NCBI RefSeq assembly: GCF_900104115.1
Contig: NZ_FNJM01000004.1
Coordinates: forward strand, 62,001 to 126,000
DNA from: Clostridium gasigenes
GTDB taxonomy: Bacteria; Bacillota; Clostridia; Clostridiales; Clostridiaceae
Direction: 5' to 3'
Length of the DNA: 64,000 nucleotides
A program made the position numbers and the translations under genes. The notes under the pieces are model-generated. The model did no database searches, had not been told where the DNA came from, and worked only from the letters and a program-made list of their open reading frames with translations. Numbering within the stretch: position 1 is the stretch's first letter; each line of letters opens with the position of its first letter. Positions 1 through 8,398 of this stretch are shown one piece after another.

Positions 1-243
1 TATAGGATAACTAGCATCAATACATAACTCTTCATTATTAAAATCGTTAATTAAATAATTAAAGAATATTTCAGCATGACCTTGTTCATTTTCACCTGTA
101 AGTTTAAAAATATCAGCTATTTGTTCGTAACCTTCATTTTTAGCAACTTCTCCATAGAACATATATCTATTTCTAGCTTGTGATTCTCCAGCAAAAGCTC
201 TAAGTAGATTTTTGGATGTTTCTGTATCTTTTAATGATTTCAT
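1..243 (-). CDS. Rubrerythrin, N-terminal part (cut by window edge)
   Basis: The reverse strand from 243 reads MKSLKDTETSKNLLRAFAGE followed by SQARNRYMFYGEVAK and ENEQGHAEIFF. This is the first half of the rubrerythrin four-helix domain, with helix motifs carrying iron ligands (E of AGESQAR, the ENEQGH motif). Rubrerythrins reduce peroxide in the cytoplasm of anaerobes. A ribosome binding site AAGAGGTG lies a few bases upstream of the ATG, which fixes the start. The C-terminal half, including any rubredoxin domain, lies outside the window, so the subtype cannot be told. Confidence 0.93.
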   Translation of the reverse strand, partial: MKSLKDTETSKNLLRAFAGESQARNRYMFYGEVAKNEGYEQIADIFKLTGENEQGHAEIFFNYLINDFNNEELCIDASYPI

Positions 244-388
244 TTTAGCACCTCTTATTAAAATATTTTCATTAATAGTATTTACTAATAAAAATATAAT
301 ATCCCTCAAAATATCGGTAGATTTATTATGATTAAATATGTTTTTAAATGGATATAATCTAAAAGAATAATTAAAAGAGGTGAATAAT

Positions 389-628
389 ATGGGGATAATA
401 AAATTACAAATAATTATATTAATAACAATAATTTTAAGTGGAATATTAGGTGGCAAAAAAGGCGCAATAATTTCAGGATTAGTTTGGCTAGTAGCATCAA
501 TTATAATGATGCATTCAAATATATTCGCAGTAATACAACTTATTACTGTAACTATTTCATATCAAATATCTTTGTTAGTTGGAATAGGAAGAGATTATTA
601 TATAAAAAGAAAAAATATAAAAATATAA
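389..628 (+). CDS. Small two-helix membrane protein of unknown function
   Basis: This 79-residue protein is almost entirely hydrophobic. It has one segment at about residues 3-20 and a longer hydrophobic stretch at about 28-62, with a basic tail ending in KRKNIKI. I chose the ATG at 389 because AAAGAGGTG at 374-382 is correctly spaced for it. The GTG at 380 lies inside that ribosome binding site. It is divergent from the rubrerythrin gene. I do not recognise a family. A holin-like role is possible from size and topology alone, but nothing nearby supports it. Confidence 0.6.
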   Translation: MGIIKLQIIILITIILSGILGGKKGAIISGLVWLVASIIMMHSNIFAVIQLITVTISYQISLLVGIGRDYYIKRKNIKI

Positions 629-660
629 AATAATACAGTAGTTAATAAAAAAATAAGTGT

Positions 661-775
661 TAAGGCTCTGAAAGAAAATAACAAGTCAAAAATTCTGAGA
701 ATATTTTATTCTAGGAGAAGAACCATAACTCAAAATATAGCGCGATTTCACTAGTTATTTTAAAAATGTATTAAT
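661..775. repeat. Dispersed palindromic intergenic repeat (split copy)
   Basis: The left arm begins TAAGGCTCTGAAAG and continues into ATAACAAGTCA. An inverted arm with CACTAGTTATTTTAAAAATG lies at 748-767. The arms match the family consensus (GACTAGTTATTTTTTGAAG then GCCTAA, and its reverse complement) but are separated by about 60 bases. The 629-1041 gap between genes otherwise shows only this copy and the next one. Confidence 0.5.
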
Positions 776-944
776 AACTTTAATTGGAATATTACCCTGC
801 AATTACACAGAATATAAAATAGAACCTGGGTTACAATAATAGCATAAACAAAATAACTTCTTAAAAAGGAAAAAGCATTTAGGAGGGAAATTAATAAGAA
901 AATTAATTTCTAGGTCGTTTTTGTCTAATTTAAGAAATTTGTTT

Positions 945-1017
945 ATAGGGCATCTTAAAAATAAATAGCATCTATGCTAATCATATTTAGAGGATTATTT
1001 TTGATTGGTGCCTAATA
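945..1017. repeat. Dispersed palindromic intergenic repeat
   Basis: The left arm is TAGGGCATCTTAAAAATAAA and the right arm reads GATTATTTTTGATTGGTGCC followed by TAATA. Together they form the same dyad as the other copies. It lies directly upstream of the spore-protein ribosome binding site, so it is probably in that transcript leader. Confidence 0.55.
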
Positions 1018-1041
1018 CCAAATCCAAAGGAGGAATACATT

Positions 1042-1224
1042 ATGTCAAGTAAAGCATTAGTACCAGAAGCAAAACAAGGGTTAAATACCTTTAAAAATGA
1101 AGTTGCTAGAGAAATCGGTGTACCATTTAGTGATTACAATGGCGATTTATCATCAAGACAATGTGGATCCGTAGGTGGAGAAATGGTAAAAAGAATGGTT
1201 GAACAATATGAAAGTTCACTCTAG
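1042..1224 (+). CDS. Alpha/beta-type small acid-soluble spore protein
   Basis: The protein has 60 residues and carries the two family signatures: the EVAREIGV segment near residue 20-27 and the GSVGGEMVKRMVEQYE segment near 42-57. In this family these proteins coat DNA in the dormant spore, switching it to an A-like form and protecting it from UV and heat. They are degraded by the Gpr protease on germination. The EVAREIG region contains the usual Gpr cleavage site. The ribosome binding site AAAGGAGGA is strong. Transcription by sigma-G in the forespore is expected from family knowledge, but I did not find a convincing sigma-G promoter. Confidence 0.96.
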   Translation: MSSKALVPEAKQGLNTFKNEVAREIGVPFSDYNGDLSSRQCGSVGGEMVKRMVEQYESSL

Positions 1225-1310
1225 ACAATTTAATTAGGGAGCTTAAATAATAGAAATATTAATAAGCTATATCTAATTAAGTTAACAGTTATATTGGAAT
1301 ACCTAAAAAC

Positions 1311-1352
1311 AAAAGTATGGTAAAAATATTAAATTGTTTTTACCATACTTTT
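1311..1352 (+). terminator. Rho-independent terminator after the spore-protein gene
   Basis: A perfect 16-bp inverted repeat (AAAAGTATGGTAAAAA and its complement, 10-base loop) ends in TTTT. The flanking A-run makes it usable from either strand, and it also lies beyond the 3' end of the glycosyltransferase gene. Confidence 0.8.
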
Positions 1353-1430
1353 GCGTTAAATATTAAATTATTTTTATCATATATTTATATTAAATATATA
1401 AGTGAATCTTTTTTGCAGACGTCTTATATC

Positions 1431-2498
1431 TTAAATTTTATCTTTAAGATAATTACGATTATGAATTATTTTAGGACTATCAGGAATATATTTAGCAGCT
1501 TCTTCATTATGATCATTTGCAATATTAAGTTTCCCTATCCGAGAATAGCAAACACAAAGTTGAAGGTGGGGTAGCCAAGTTGAACTAGCATGATTTGTAA
1601 AACCTAAATTGTTTTCATCAGGTTTAAGTGTAGTAGCTAATTCATACCAAAAAATAGATTGATTAAATTTTTCCAAACTTAAAAATTTGAAACCTAATTG
1701 GCAACAAAAATCAGCTCTAGGCACATCATATTCGAAGGATTTAAAAATATATTTAAATACATTTTCAGTATCGTTTTTATAGTTAAAACAATCAACTAAA
1801 TTTGAACAAGCATTTTTATTATCTTCAACCCAACCAAGGTTTGTATCTAAAAAAGCTTTATATTGAACTATTGATTCATCTATACGATTATTATCAAAAA
1901 GTTCGTTAGCATAATAAAACATATCTCTTGTAGATAATATTTCTCCTTTTGCAATTATAGATTCATATATTTTTAGGTTTCTTCCAATAGAAGATTTTAA
2001 CTTGCCGTGAATAACACTAAGACCAGAGTTTATAATGTTACCAGAAACATCTAAGTACTCATGAATTACACCAATCCATTTAAAATTATTTGAACGCTTA
2101 ACTAATCTATTTCTTCTTAAAGAGTTAGTAGTATTACCATTAGAATCTTGAGAAAGTATATAATGCATAGTAACTGAATCTACATCGTTAGCTAAAGTTT
2201 CTTTTAGTTTGATTAAATTAGCAAGAGTATCACGAGTAATATAATCATCAGCATCTAACCAAAGTATATAATCCTTAGTTGCATGACTAAAGGCATAGTT
2301 TCTAGCTTTAGCAAAATCATCTATCCATGTGAATTTATGAATTTCAGCTCCAAATGCTTTCGCAATTGAGATACTGTTATCAGTACATCCAGTATCTATT
2401 ATTATAATTTCATCTACTGCATCTCGTACAGATGCAAGACATCTTCCTAAAACTGTTTCCTCATCTTTAACAATAATGCAAAGACTTATAGATATCAT
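1431..2498 (-). CDS. Family 2 glycosyltransferase with TPR-like C-terminus
   Basis: The N-terminus is a GT-A fold: ISLCIIVKDEE at residues 3-13, the DTGCTDNS nucleotide-binding loop, and the metal-binding LWLDADD motif near residue 80. Residues about 200-350 are helical with repeated aromatic positions (FYYANELFDNNRIDESIVQY, FWYELATTLKP), like the tetratricopeptide tail of SunS/WaaE-type glycosyltransferases. It probably transfers a sugar to a surface polymer or a protein, but the acceptor cannot be told. It stands alone and points toward the spore-protein gene. A GGGGTG ribosome binding site precedes the ATG at 2498. The 249-base gap to 2747 shows no further gene. Confidence 0.85.
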   Translation of the reverse strand: MISISLCIIVKDEETVLGRCLASVRDAVDEIIIIDTGCTDNSISIAKAFGAEIHKFTWIDDFAKARNYAFSHATKDYILWLDADDYITRDTLANLIKLKETLANDVDSVTMHYILSQDSNGNTTNSLRRNRLVKRSNNFKWIGVIHEYLDVSGNIINSGLSVIHGKLKSSIGRNLKIYESIIAKGEILSTRDMFYYANELFDNNRIDESIVQYKAFLDTNLGWVEDNKNACSNLVDCFNYKNDTENVFKYIFKSFEYDVPRADFCCQLGFKFLSLEKFNQSIFWYELATTLKPDENNLGFTNHASSTWLPHLQLCVCYSRIGKLNIANDHNEEAAKYIPDSPKIIHNRNYLKDKI

Positions 2499-2747
2499 TA
2501 AAACACCCCATTATTAAATTTTAATTATTATATAGTATATTATTAAATCTAAAATTATTGATTAAATGGTAAGTGAAATATAAAATATTTATTAATAAAA
2601 TCTGAAAAAGCTATATTGTTAGAGGATATGACCTATATAGAACTGAAAGTATTTACATTGTTTATATATGGATTTTATAGTAGAATAAAAAATATGAAAG
2701 AGTATATAAAGTATTTGAAAAAATGAATATAGGAGGTAGGTGAGTTT

Positions 2748-3011
2748 ATGGAAATAATAAAAAAAGATGGGAAATTAGAAAAATTTAATTCAAAGAAAAT
2801 AAAGACTAGTATTGAAAATTCAGCAAATGAGGCAGGCATAATTTTAAATGAATCTGATTTAATAATGTTAGTTCAAGATATAGAATCTAAATTATTAAAA
2901 ATAAGAGAAAAACAATTAATTACATCAAGTTATGAAGTTATAGGTGTAGTACTTTCTGTATTAAAGAAAACTGGATTTAAACAAGTCATTAAATCTTACA
3001 TAAAATTTTAA
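2748..3011 (+). CDS. Stand-alone ATP-cone domain protein
   Basis: The 87-residue protein starts EIIKKDGKLEKFNSKKIKTS, the classic opening of an ATP-cone. This regulatory nucleotide-binding domain is normally fused to anaerobic or class I ribonucleotide reductase or to NrdR. Here it is the whole protein: no NrdR zinc finger and no reductase domain follow. The ribosome binding site GGAGGTAGGTGAG precedes the ATG. By analogy it could sense ATP/dATP and regulate a partner, but the partner is not encoded nearby. Confidence 0.75.
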   Translation: MEIIKKDGKLEKFNSKKIKTSIENSANEAGIILNESDLIMLVQDIESKLLKIREKQLITSSYEVIGVVLSVLKKTGFKQVIKSYIKF

Positions 3012-3024
3012 TAATATTAAATGT

Positions 3025-3056
3025 AAAAAGAAGTTCTTTAATAAGAACTTCTTTTT
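3025..3056 (+). terminator. Rho-independent terminator
   Basis: The stem AAAAAGAAGTTCTT pairs with AAGAACTTCTTTTT through a 4-base loop. It follows the ATP-cone gene by 13 bases. Confidence 0.85.
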
Positions 3057-3061
3057 ATTCG

Positions 3062-3120
3062 TTAGAGAGCTGAAAGAAAAGGTCCTTAGGTGGCTAGTAT
3101 AAATGAATCCATAAGGTTTA
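3062..3120. repeat. Degenerate dispersed palindromic repeat
   Basis: TTAGAGAGCTGAAAGAAAA matches the left arm of the family, and GGCTAGTATAAATGAATCC resembles the right arm with several differences. It sits between the terminator and the yhaO-like gene. Confidence 0.35.
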
Positions 3121-3192
3121 ACACTTAAAATTGAAAGAAAAATTTGTTTGTGATAAAATGAGAACAAAAGTTCTGAAGTTGAGGGTGGTTTT

Positions 3193-4326
3193 ATGAAAAA
3201 AATTAAAATATTACATTGTGGAGATATGCATTTTGATACTCCATTTAAAGAGTTAAATAGCAAGCTTTCAAGTATAAGTAAAGAAGAATTATTAGAAGTT
3301 TTAAGCACAATTATAAATATATGCAAGACTAATTCTGTGGATATAATGTTAATGGCTGGGGATATATTTGATAATCTAACAGTTAATAAAAAAACATTAG
3401 CTTTTATTAGGGAACAGTTAGAAAGAATCGAGAATATAAAAGTATTTATTTCACCAGGAAATCATGATCCTTATAACACAAATTCATTTTATAAAATGAT
3501 AGAATGGCCAAGTAATGTACATGTTTTTAAAAGTGAAATGGAGAAAGTTTATATTGAAAAGTTAGATACTATTGTTTGGGGAGCTGCATTTAATAAACCT
3601 CATATAAGAGAGAGTTTATTAAAAGAAGTTAAGGCCCAAACAAATTACATAAACCTAATGGTATTACATGGGGAGATATCACAAAGTGAAGGGGGCAATG
3701 TGTATAATCCAATAACATTAAGAGAAATAGGAGAGTCTGGGGTGGATTATTTAGCGTTAGGACATAGACATAGCTATACAGGAATACTAAGAGAGCGTTC
3801 TACTTGCTATGCATACTGTGGGTGCCCTCAAGGACGAGGTTTTGATGAAGTTGGTGATAAAGGTGTTATATTAGGTGAAGTTTATAAGGGATCAGTTAAT
3901 TTAGAGTTCACTAAAACATCTAAAAGAAATTATTATGTAAGAGAAGTTGATATATCTAAGGCATTTAGTAATGAGGAAGTAAAAGCAATTATTTTAAGAG
4001 ATGTAAAAGAGGAAGATAGGTTAAAAAACTTTTATAAAATAGTTTTAGTAGGTACACTAGAGCCTCATTTAAATTTAAAAGAAGATGTAATATTTGAGAA
4101 GTTAAAAGATGAATTTTATTTTATTAAAATAGTGGACAAAACTGAAATTCAAATAGATTTTGATGAAATATCAAAAGATTATTCCTTAAAAGGGATTTTT
4201 GCAGCCAAGTTATTAAAAGAATTAGAAGAAAATAAAGATGAAGAGAATATCGAGGTTATAAAAATGGCATTGAAGCTAGGGATACAATGTCTTTCTCAAG
4301 AAGAGGTGAATCTTAATGATTATTAA
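3193..4326 (+). CDS. DNA repair exonuclease, SbcD/YhaO-like metallophosphoesterase
   Basis: The 377-residue protein has the full calcineurin-type metal-binding set: GDMH (D11, H13), AGDIFD (D57), GNHD (N90-D92), LHGE near 158 and LGHRH near 188. Family members are manganese-dependent nucleases. They form a complex with an SbcC/Rad50-like ATPase that opens DNA ends and hairpins. The last 11 bases overlap the next gene, an SbcC/YhaN-like ATPase, so the two are translationally coupled and surely work together. The layout and length fit the Bacillus YhaO/YhaN pair better than classical SbcD/SbcC. Confidence 0.9.
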   Translation: MKKIKILHCGDMHFDTPFKELNSKLSSISKEELLEVLSTIINICKTNSVDIMLMAGDIFDNLTVNKKTLAFIREQLERIENIKVFISPGNHDPYNTNSFYKMIEWPSNVHVFKSEMEKVYIEKLDTIVWGAAFNKPHIRESLLKEVKAQTNYINLMVLHGEISQSEGGNVYNPITLREIGESGVDYLALGHRHSYTGILRERSTCYAYCGCPQGRGFDEVGDKGVILGEVYKGSVNLEFTKTSKRNYYVREVDISKAFSNEEVKAIILRDVKEEDRLKNFYKIVLVGTLEPHLNLKEDVIFEKLKDEFYFIKIVDKTEIQIDFDEISKDYSLKGIFAAKLLKELEENKDEENIEVIKMALKLGIQCLSQEEVNLNDY

Positions 4327-7063
4327 AAAAATTAATATTATAGCATTTGCTGGAATTAGTAACAAAGTTATTGAATTTAAAAGAAATACTAACATTGTTT
4401 ATGGAGATAATGAGACTGGAAAAAGTACAGTTCAAAGTTTTATTAAAATATGGCTGTATGGTATATCACCAAAAAGAAGTAAAGATTTAAAAAATAATGA
4501 AAGATTAAAATACGCTCCTATTACTGGTGAAAAAATAATAGGAGAGCTTTATATAGAGAATGAGGGAATAGAATATATAATTAAGAAATCCTTTGGAGTT
4601 ACTAAAAAAGAAGATACATGTGAAATATTAGATGCTTTAACTGGTGAAGTAATAAAAAATATACCAAATGATGAACCAGGAAAATATTTTCTTGGGGTTA
4701 ACGGATCAACATTTGTAAGAACTTTATTTATAAGCCAATTAGGGGTTGTAGTTAACAAGGATAGAGAAGAAGAAATCATGGAGCGTGCAACTAACCTTTT
4801 AGGTAGTGGGGAAGAAAAAGTTTCAATTCATAGAGCTATTGAAAAGCTTGAAGGAATAAGAAAATCCTTAACTACTACAAGAAAATCAGGCTCTTTAGAT
4901 TTAGCAAGGAATAAAATGGTTAGCCTTTTAGAAGAGCGATATGAAGGATATAAGTTATCAGAAGAAAATCTTCATAAAGAAGAAATTGTAATAAACTTAA
5001 AAGATAAAAGGTCATTTTTAAGGAAAGAACTTAAAAACCTGGATATATATAAAAAATATATAAAGAAAATTAAACTCCAAAAAGAATATGAAGATATAAC
5101 TGTGTATTTAAAAAAAAGCGAAGAACTTAAGAAGAAAGAGAGGTATATTGAAGAATCTATTTCTTTAGATGGTGTTATAGATGAAAGTTTAATAAATGAT
5201 ATAAAAGAAGAAAATACTCTTTATTTAAGCCTATTAGATTTAAAAGGGGACGGTGAAGAAGAATTAAAAATAAGTGAAGAAACTTTATGCGAAAAAAGAG
5301 AGAAATTCAAGGAGTTATTATTTATAGAAAAGTTAGAACCAGGAGTAAAAGAAAATTTCTTAAGAACAACAATGGAACAGGAATCTTTAAAAGAAAAAAT
5401 AGGTATATTTGAAAATTTAAGTAATGATATAAAAAACCTTAATGAAGATATAGCTATAAAAAGTAAATCAATAGGAAATGTAATTGAATTTAGAGATGTA
5501 AGAATGAATATAGATTCATTGTTAAAAGCGTATGAGGATAAATTAAAAGAGTTAAAATTTAGAATGGAAAATGAGGATGAGCATAAAATAAGTAAAAGTA
5601 ATGAAAAAGGCTTATTAAATAAATTTAGGAAAAATAAATATATTTTATTTTTAGATATTATTTTAATTATATTAGCTTTAGTTATGTTCAAAGAAAATTT
5701 GTGGACAATAATTCCATTAATATTAGTAGCTATTTATTTAGGTAAGAGAACTTTCGAATTAGGAATAGAAGTAAAATCTCTAGAAGAAAAAAATAATAAA
5801 ACAGTAACATTAGAGAATCTTAATAGAGAAATAGAAGAAATAGAAGAAAAACTATTTAGATATAAAAAGAAAGTAGGAGCAACTACATATGAAGATTTTA
5901 TAAAAAAGATAAGGTTATTTGATGAGTTTAATTCTTATGAAGAAAAGCAATTAGTTAAAATATCAGAAAAAGAAATACAATTATCGATTATTGATATAAG
6001 AAATCTAAAAAGTAACTATAAAATTAATCTAGAAAAGATAGATATGATTCTAGAAATTTCAGATTCTAAAGATGTAAGGGAAGTATTAGAGAAAATAGCA
6101 AAATATGAAATTGAAAATAAAGAAGTGCTATCACTGCAAATAGAAGTTAAAAAGAGCAGAGAAGCCATTGATAGGCTTATAAAAGAACTAAGTGTTAGAG
6201 AAGAAAGAATAAGAGGAAAGCTTGAGGTTCTGGGGCTACATGATATGGATTTAATAGACATTGAAGAAAGTCTTAGAGAAATTAAAGAAAAGTTAATACA
6301 AAGAGAAGAACTAAGGAGAAGTTTACAGTCTATAGAAGAAACTTATAAAGCGTTAACTAAAGGTAAAGACATTGAACATATAAAAGAAGAGTTAAAGGAT
6401 ATAATTAATGAAAATATTAAATATTCTTATACTACTGAAGAAGAAATAGATGAACAAGTGAGTAATAAATCACATGAGCTAATAGAAGCTGAAAAATCTA
6501 TTAAAGATGTAGAAAATGAAATAAACACTAGGTTTATGGGGAAGAGGCCTATTCCAACTATAGAAGAAGAAATCGGAGCTGTAGAGGAAATTATAAAAAG
6601 AGATGATATGAAATTAAAGGCAACTAAATTAGCACAAGAAAAACTGCAAGAAGCATTTAGAGAAGTACGGGGAAACTTTGGACCAGTATTAAATCAAAAA
6701 GTATTAGATAATTTTAAAAGATTAACTAATAATAGATATAGTGATGTTATGGTATCAGATTTATATGAAATTAAGGTTAAGAATGATAATAGTATTCTAG
6801 CCGGAGAACTTTTAAGTAATGGTGCTAATGATCAACTTTATATTTCTTTAAGGTTAGCATTTATTTCAATGCTTTATAAAGAAGGGGAAGTACCTGTAGT
6901 ATTAGATGATGCTTTTGTTCAATATGATGACGAAAGAGTAGGTCATATATTGGATATTTTAGAAGAAAACTCCTTTGGACAACTTATTATATTTACTTGC
7001 CAACATAGAGAAAAGGAAATATTAGATAAAAAAAATATAGAAAACAATTATATTTTATTATGA
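4316..7063 (+). CDS. SbcC/YhaN-like AAA ATPase with coiled coil and central membrane pair
   Basis: The protein has 915 residues. Walker A is GDNETGKST at 30-38. The ABC-type signature region (LLSNGANDQLYISLRLAF) and Walker B (VPVVLDDAF) lie near the C-terminus. Long charged coiled coils lie between. Around residues 440-480 there are two hydrophobic segments (KYILFLDIILIILALVMF and WTIIPLILVAIYLG) that look like a membrane hairpin. Canonical SbcC instead has a zinc hook at this position. YhaN-type proteins have this membrane pair, so the nuclease complex is probably held at the membrane. It overlaps and is coupled to the exonuclease gene upstream. Confidence 0.88.
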   Translation: MIIKKINIIAFAGISNKVIEFKRNTNIVYGDNETGKSTVQSFIKIWLYGISPKRSKDLKNNERLKYAPITGEKIIGELYIENEGIEYIIKKSFGVTKKEDTCEILDALTGEVIKNIPNDEPGKYFLGVNGSTFVRTLFISQLGVVVNKDREEEIMERATNLLGSGEEKVSIHRAIEKLEGIRKSLTTTRKSGSLDLARNKMVSLLEERYEGYKLSEENLHKEEIVINLKDKRSFLRKELKNLDIYKKYIKKIKLQKEYEDITVYLKKSEELKKKERYIEESISLDGVIDESLINDIKEENTLYLSLLDLKGDGEEELKISEETLCEKREKFKELLFIEKLEPGVKENFLRTTMEQESLKEKIGIFENLSNDIKNLNEDIAIKSKSIGNVIEFRDVRMNIDSLLKAYEDKLKELKFRMENEDEHKISKSNEKGLLNKFRKNKYILFLDIILIILALVMFKENLWTIIPLILVAIYLGKRTFELGIEVKSLEEKNNKTVTLENLNREIEEIEEKLFRYKKKVGATTYEDFIKKIRLFDEFNSYEEKQLVKISEKEIQLSIIDIRNLKSNYKINLEKIDMILEISDSKDVREVLEKIAKYEIENKEVLSLQIEVKKSREAIDRLIKELSVREERIRGKLEVLGLHDMDLIDIEESLREIKEKLIQREELRRSLQSIEETYKALTKGKDIEHIKEELKDIINENIKYSYTTEEEIDEQVSNKSHELIEAEKSIKDVENEINTRFMGKRPIPTIEEEIGAVEEIIKRDDMKLKATKLAQEKLQEAFREVRGNFGPVLNQKVLDNFKRLTNNRYSDVMVSDLYEIKVKNDNSILAGELLSNGANDQLYISLRLAFISMLYKEGEVPVVLDDAFVQYDDERVGHILDILEENSFGQLIIFTCQHREKEILDKKNIENNYILL

Positions 7064-7065
7064 TA

Positions 7066-7094
7066 TTGACAATAATAATATAGCAAGGTAAAAT
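7066..7094 (+). promoter_or_regulatory. Sigma-A promoter of the zinc-binding lipoprotein gene
   Basis: TTGACA at 7066-7071 and TAAAAT at 7089-7094 are separated by 17 bases. The predicted start point falls at about 7101-7103, just before the palindrome at 7106. Confidence 0.75.
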
Positions 7095-7105
7095 TATACC
7101 AAGGC

Positions 7106-7126
7106 AAATGCGAATAATTTGCATTT
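7106..7126 (+). promoter_or_regulatory. Zur-like operator palindrome
   Basis: The 21-base element is AAATGCGAAT, then A, then ATTTGCATTT. It is a 10-1-10 dyad with 9 of 10 paired positions. The size and the AAAT...ATTT ends match the Bacillus Zur box (AAATCGTAAT-N-ATTACGATTT), although the inner bases differ. It begins just downstream of the predicted transcription start of a zinc-uptake protein gene. A bound Fur-family repressor there would block transcription when zinc is plentiful. Confidence 0.65.
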
Positions 7127-7140
7127 AGAAAGGTGGATAT

Positions 7141-8121
7141 ATGAAAAAGAAATTAATAGCAACAGCAATGATAGTATTAGGTTTAGTTACAACTATTGGA
7201 TGTAGCACTAAAGAAAATAATAATGAAACAGGGAAGTTAAGAGTTGGAGTTACTATAAGCCCTTTAAAGGAATTTGCAGAAATAATAGGTGGGGATAAAG
7301 TTGAGGTATTCTCAATTATCCCACAAAATAGTGATCCACATAGTTTTGAACCTAAGCCAAAGGATTTAGCCAGTTTGAATAATAGTGATATATTTGTGTA
7401 CAACGGATTAAAGATGGAGTCATGGATAGATCCTATTTTAAAACAAATAGAAAATAAAGATGTTGAAATAGTTAATTCAAGTAATGGAGTAGATATAATT
7501 GAATTATCTCAAGACGAACATGCTGGTGAAACTGCTGAAGAACATGCAAAGCATGAAGAAGAGGAACATGCAAATGAAACTGCAGAAGAGCATGCAGGAC
7601 ATGATCATGGAACACAGGATCCTCACATTTGGCTAAGCTTAAAACAAGCTACAAAACAAGCAGAAAACATAAAAAATGCATTAGTTTTAAAAGATGAGGC
7701 TAATAAGGATTATTATGAAGAAAATTTTCAAAAGCTAAAGAAAGATTTTAATGATACTTATGAAGAGTATGCTGAAAAATTTAAAAACATAAGTAATAAG
7801 AATTTTGTTACAGGACATGCTGCCTTTGGATATCTTTGTAGAGATTTTGGACTAACTCAAAATAGTCTAATAGGAATATATGGTGGGGAGGGTGAGATAC
7901 CACCTGGAGATTTTAAGGAAATACTTGAATATTGTAAAGAAAATAATATCAAAACAATATTTAGTGAATCAGCAGCAAGTAGTAGTCAATCAGAAGCTCT
8001 AGCAAGAGATGCAGGGGCTAAAGTTGAAAAAATATATAGCTTAGAAACAAAAGTAGATAATATGTCTTATTTAGAAGGAACTAGATATAACTACGAAAAA
8101 ATATATGAAGCTCTTAAATAA
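7141..8121 (+). CDS. Zinc ABC transporter substrate-binding lipoprotein (ZnuA/AdcA-like)
   Basis: The 326-residue protein has a signal peptide ending in the lipobox TIGC (Cys21) and a cluster A-I substrate-binding fold. NSDPHSFEP supplies one His ligand. A long His/Glu-rich loop follows at about 128-162 (repeats of AEEHA, then GHDHG). QDPHIWL, TGHAAFGYL and the SESAAS region hold the further ligands. The His-rich loop is typical of zinc rather than manganese binders. No permease or ATPase gene is adjacent, so it must pair with components encoded elsewhere. A good promoter and a Zur-like operator precede it. Confidence 0.92.
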   Translation: MKKKLIATAMIVLGLVTTIGCSTKENNNETGKLRVGVTISPLKEFAEIIGGDKVEVFSIIPQNSDPHSFEPKPKDLASLNNSDIFVYNGLKMESWIDPILKQIENKDVEIVNSSNGVDIIELSQDEHAGETAEEHAKHEEEEHANETAEEHAGHDHGTQDPHIWLSLKQATKQAENIKNALVLKDEANKDYYEENFQKLKKDFNDTYEEYAEKFKNISNKNFVTGHAAFGYLCRDFGLTQNSLIGIYGGEGEIPPGDFKEILEYCKENNIKTIFSESAASSSQSEALARDAGAKVEKIYSLETKVDNMSYLEGTRYNYEKIYEALK

Positions 8122-8129
8122 TTAAAACA

Positions 8130-8163
8130 AAAGGATTCTACATTTAAGTAGGATCCTTTATTT
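8130..8163 (+). terminator. Rho-independent terminator
   Basis: AAAGGATTCTAC pairs with GTAGGATCCTTT (one mismatch, 6-base loop) and is followed by a T-rich tract. Confidence 0.8.
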
Positions 8164-8169
8164 TATATT

Positions 8170-8235
8170 TTAAGGGAGCTTAAAAACATAACAAGTCAGA
8201 ATCTTTGACTTGTTATGTTTGTACAGATCACTAAG
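8170..8235. repeat. Dispersed palindromic intergenic repeat
   Basis: TTAAGGGAGCTTAAAAACAT followed by AACAAGTC pairs, across an 8-9 base loop, with GACTTGTTATGTTTGTACAG. The inner 14 bases of the stem are perfect. Confidence 0.6.
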
Positions 8236-8284
8236 AATATATAAAAGTTAGGAATCTTTAAAAAAATAATATATAATTAAATTA

Positions 8285-8354
8285 CTTAAGGCATATCCAA
8301 ATAAATAATAATAGACCAAGTTAATAAAATATTATTTTTTAAAAGTGCCTAAGG
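8285..8354. repeat. Dispersed palindromic intergenic repeat overlapping a leader
   Basis: CTTAAGGCATATCCAAATAA opens the copy and ATTTTTTAAAAGTGCCTAAG closes it. The terminal TTAAGGCA/TGCCTAAG arms pair. The right arm contains the spurious GTG at 8345 that extends the MutS-like reading frame. Confidence 0.55.
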
Positions 8355-8398
8355 AAGAAAAATATGGTAAAATATTGAATGTGAAAGGGGAGGATATT

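Noticed and set aside
389-628. Holin for the two-helix membrane protein
   Set aside because: No lysin or phage genes are nearby; size and topology alone are not enough.
8345-8398. Longer start for the MutS-like protein at GTG 8345
   Set aside because: It lies in a dispersed repeat arm with no ribosome binding site, while GTG 8399 has a well spaced AAGGGGAGG.
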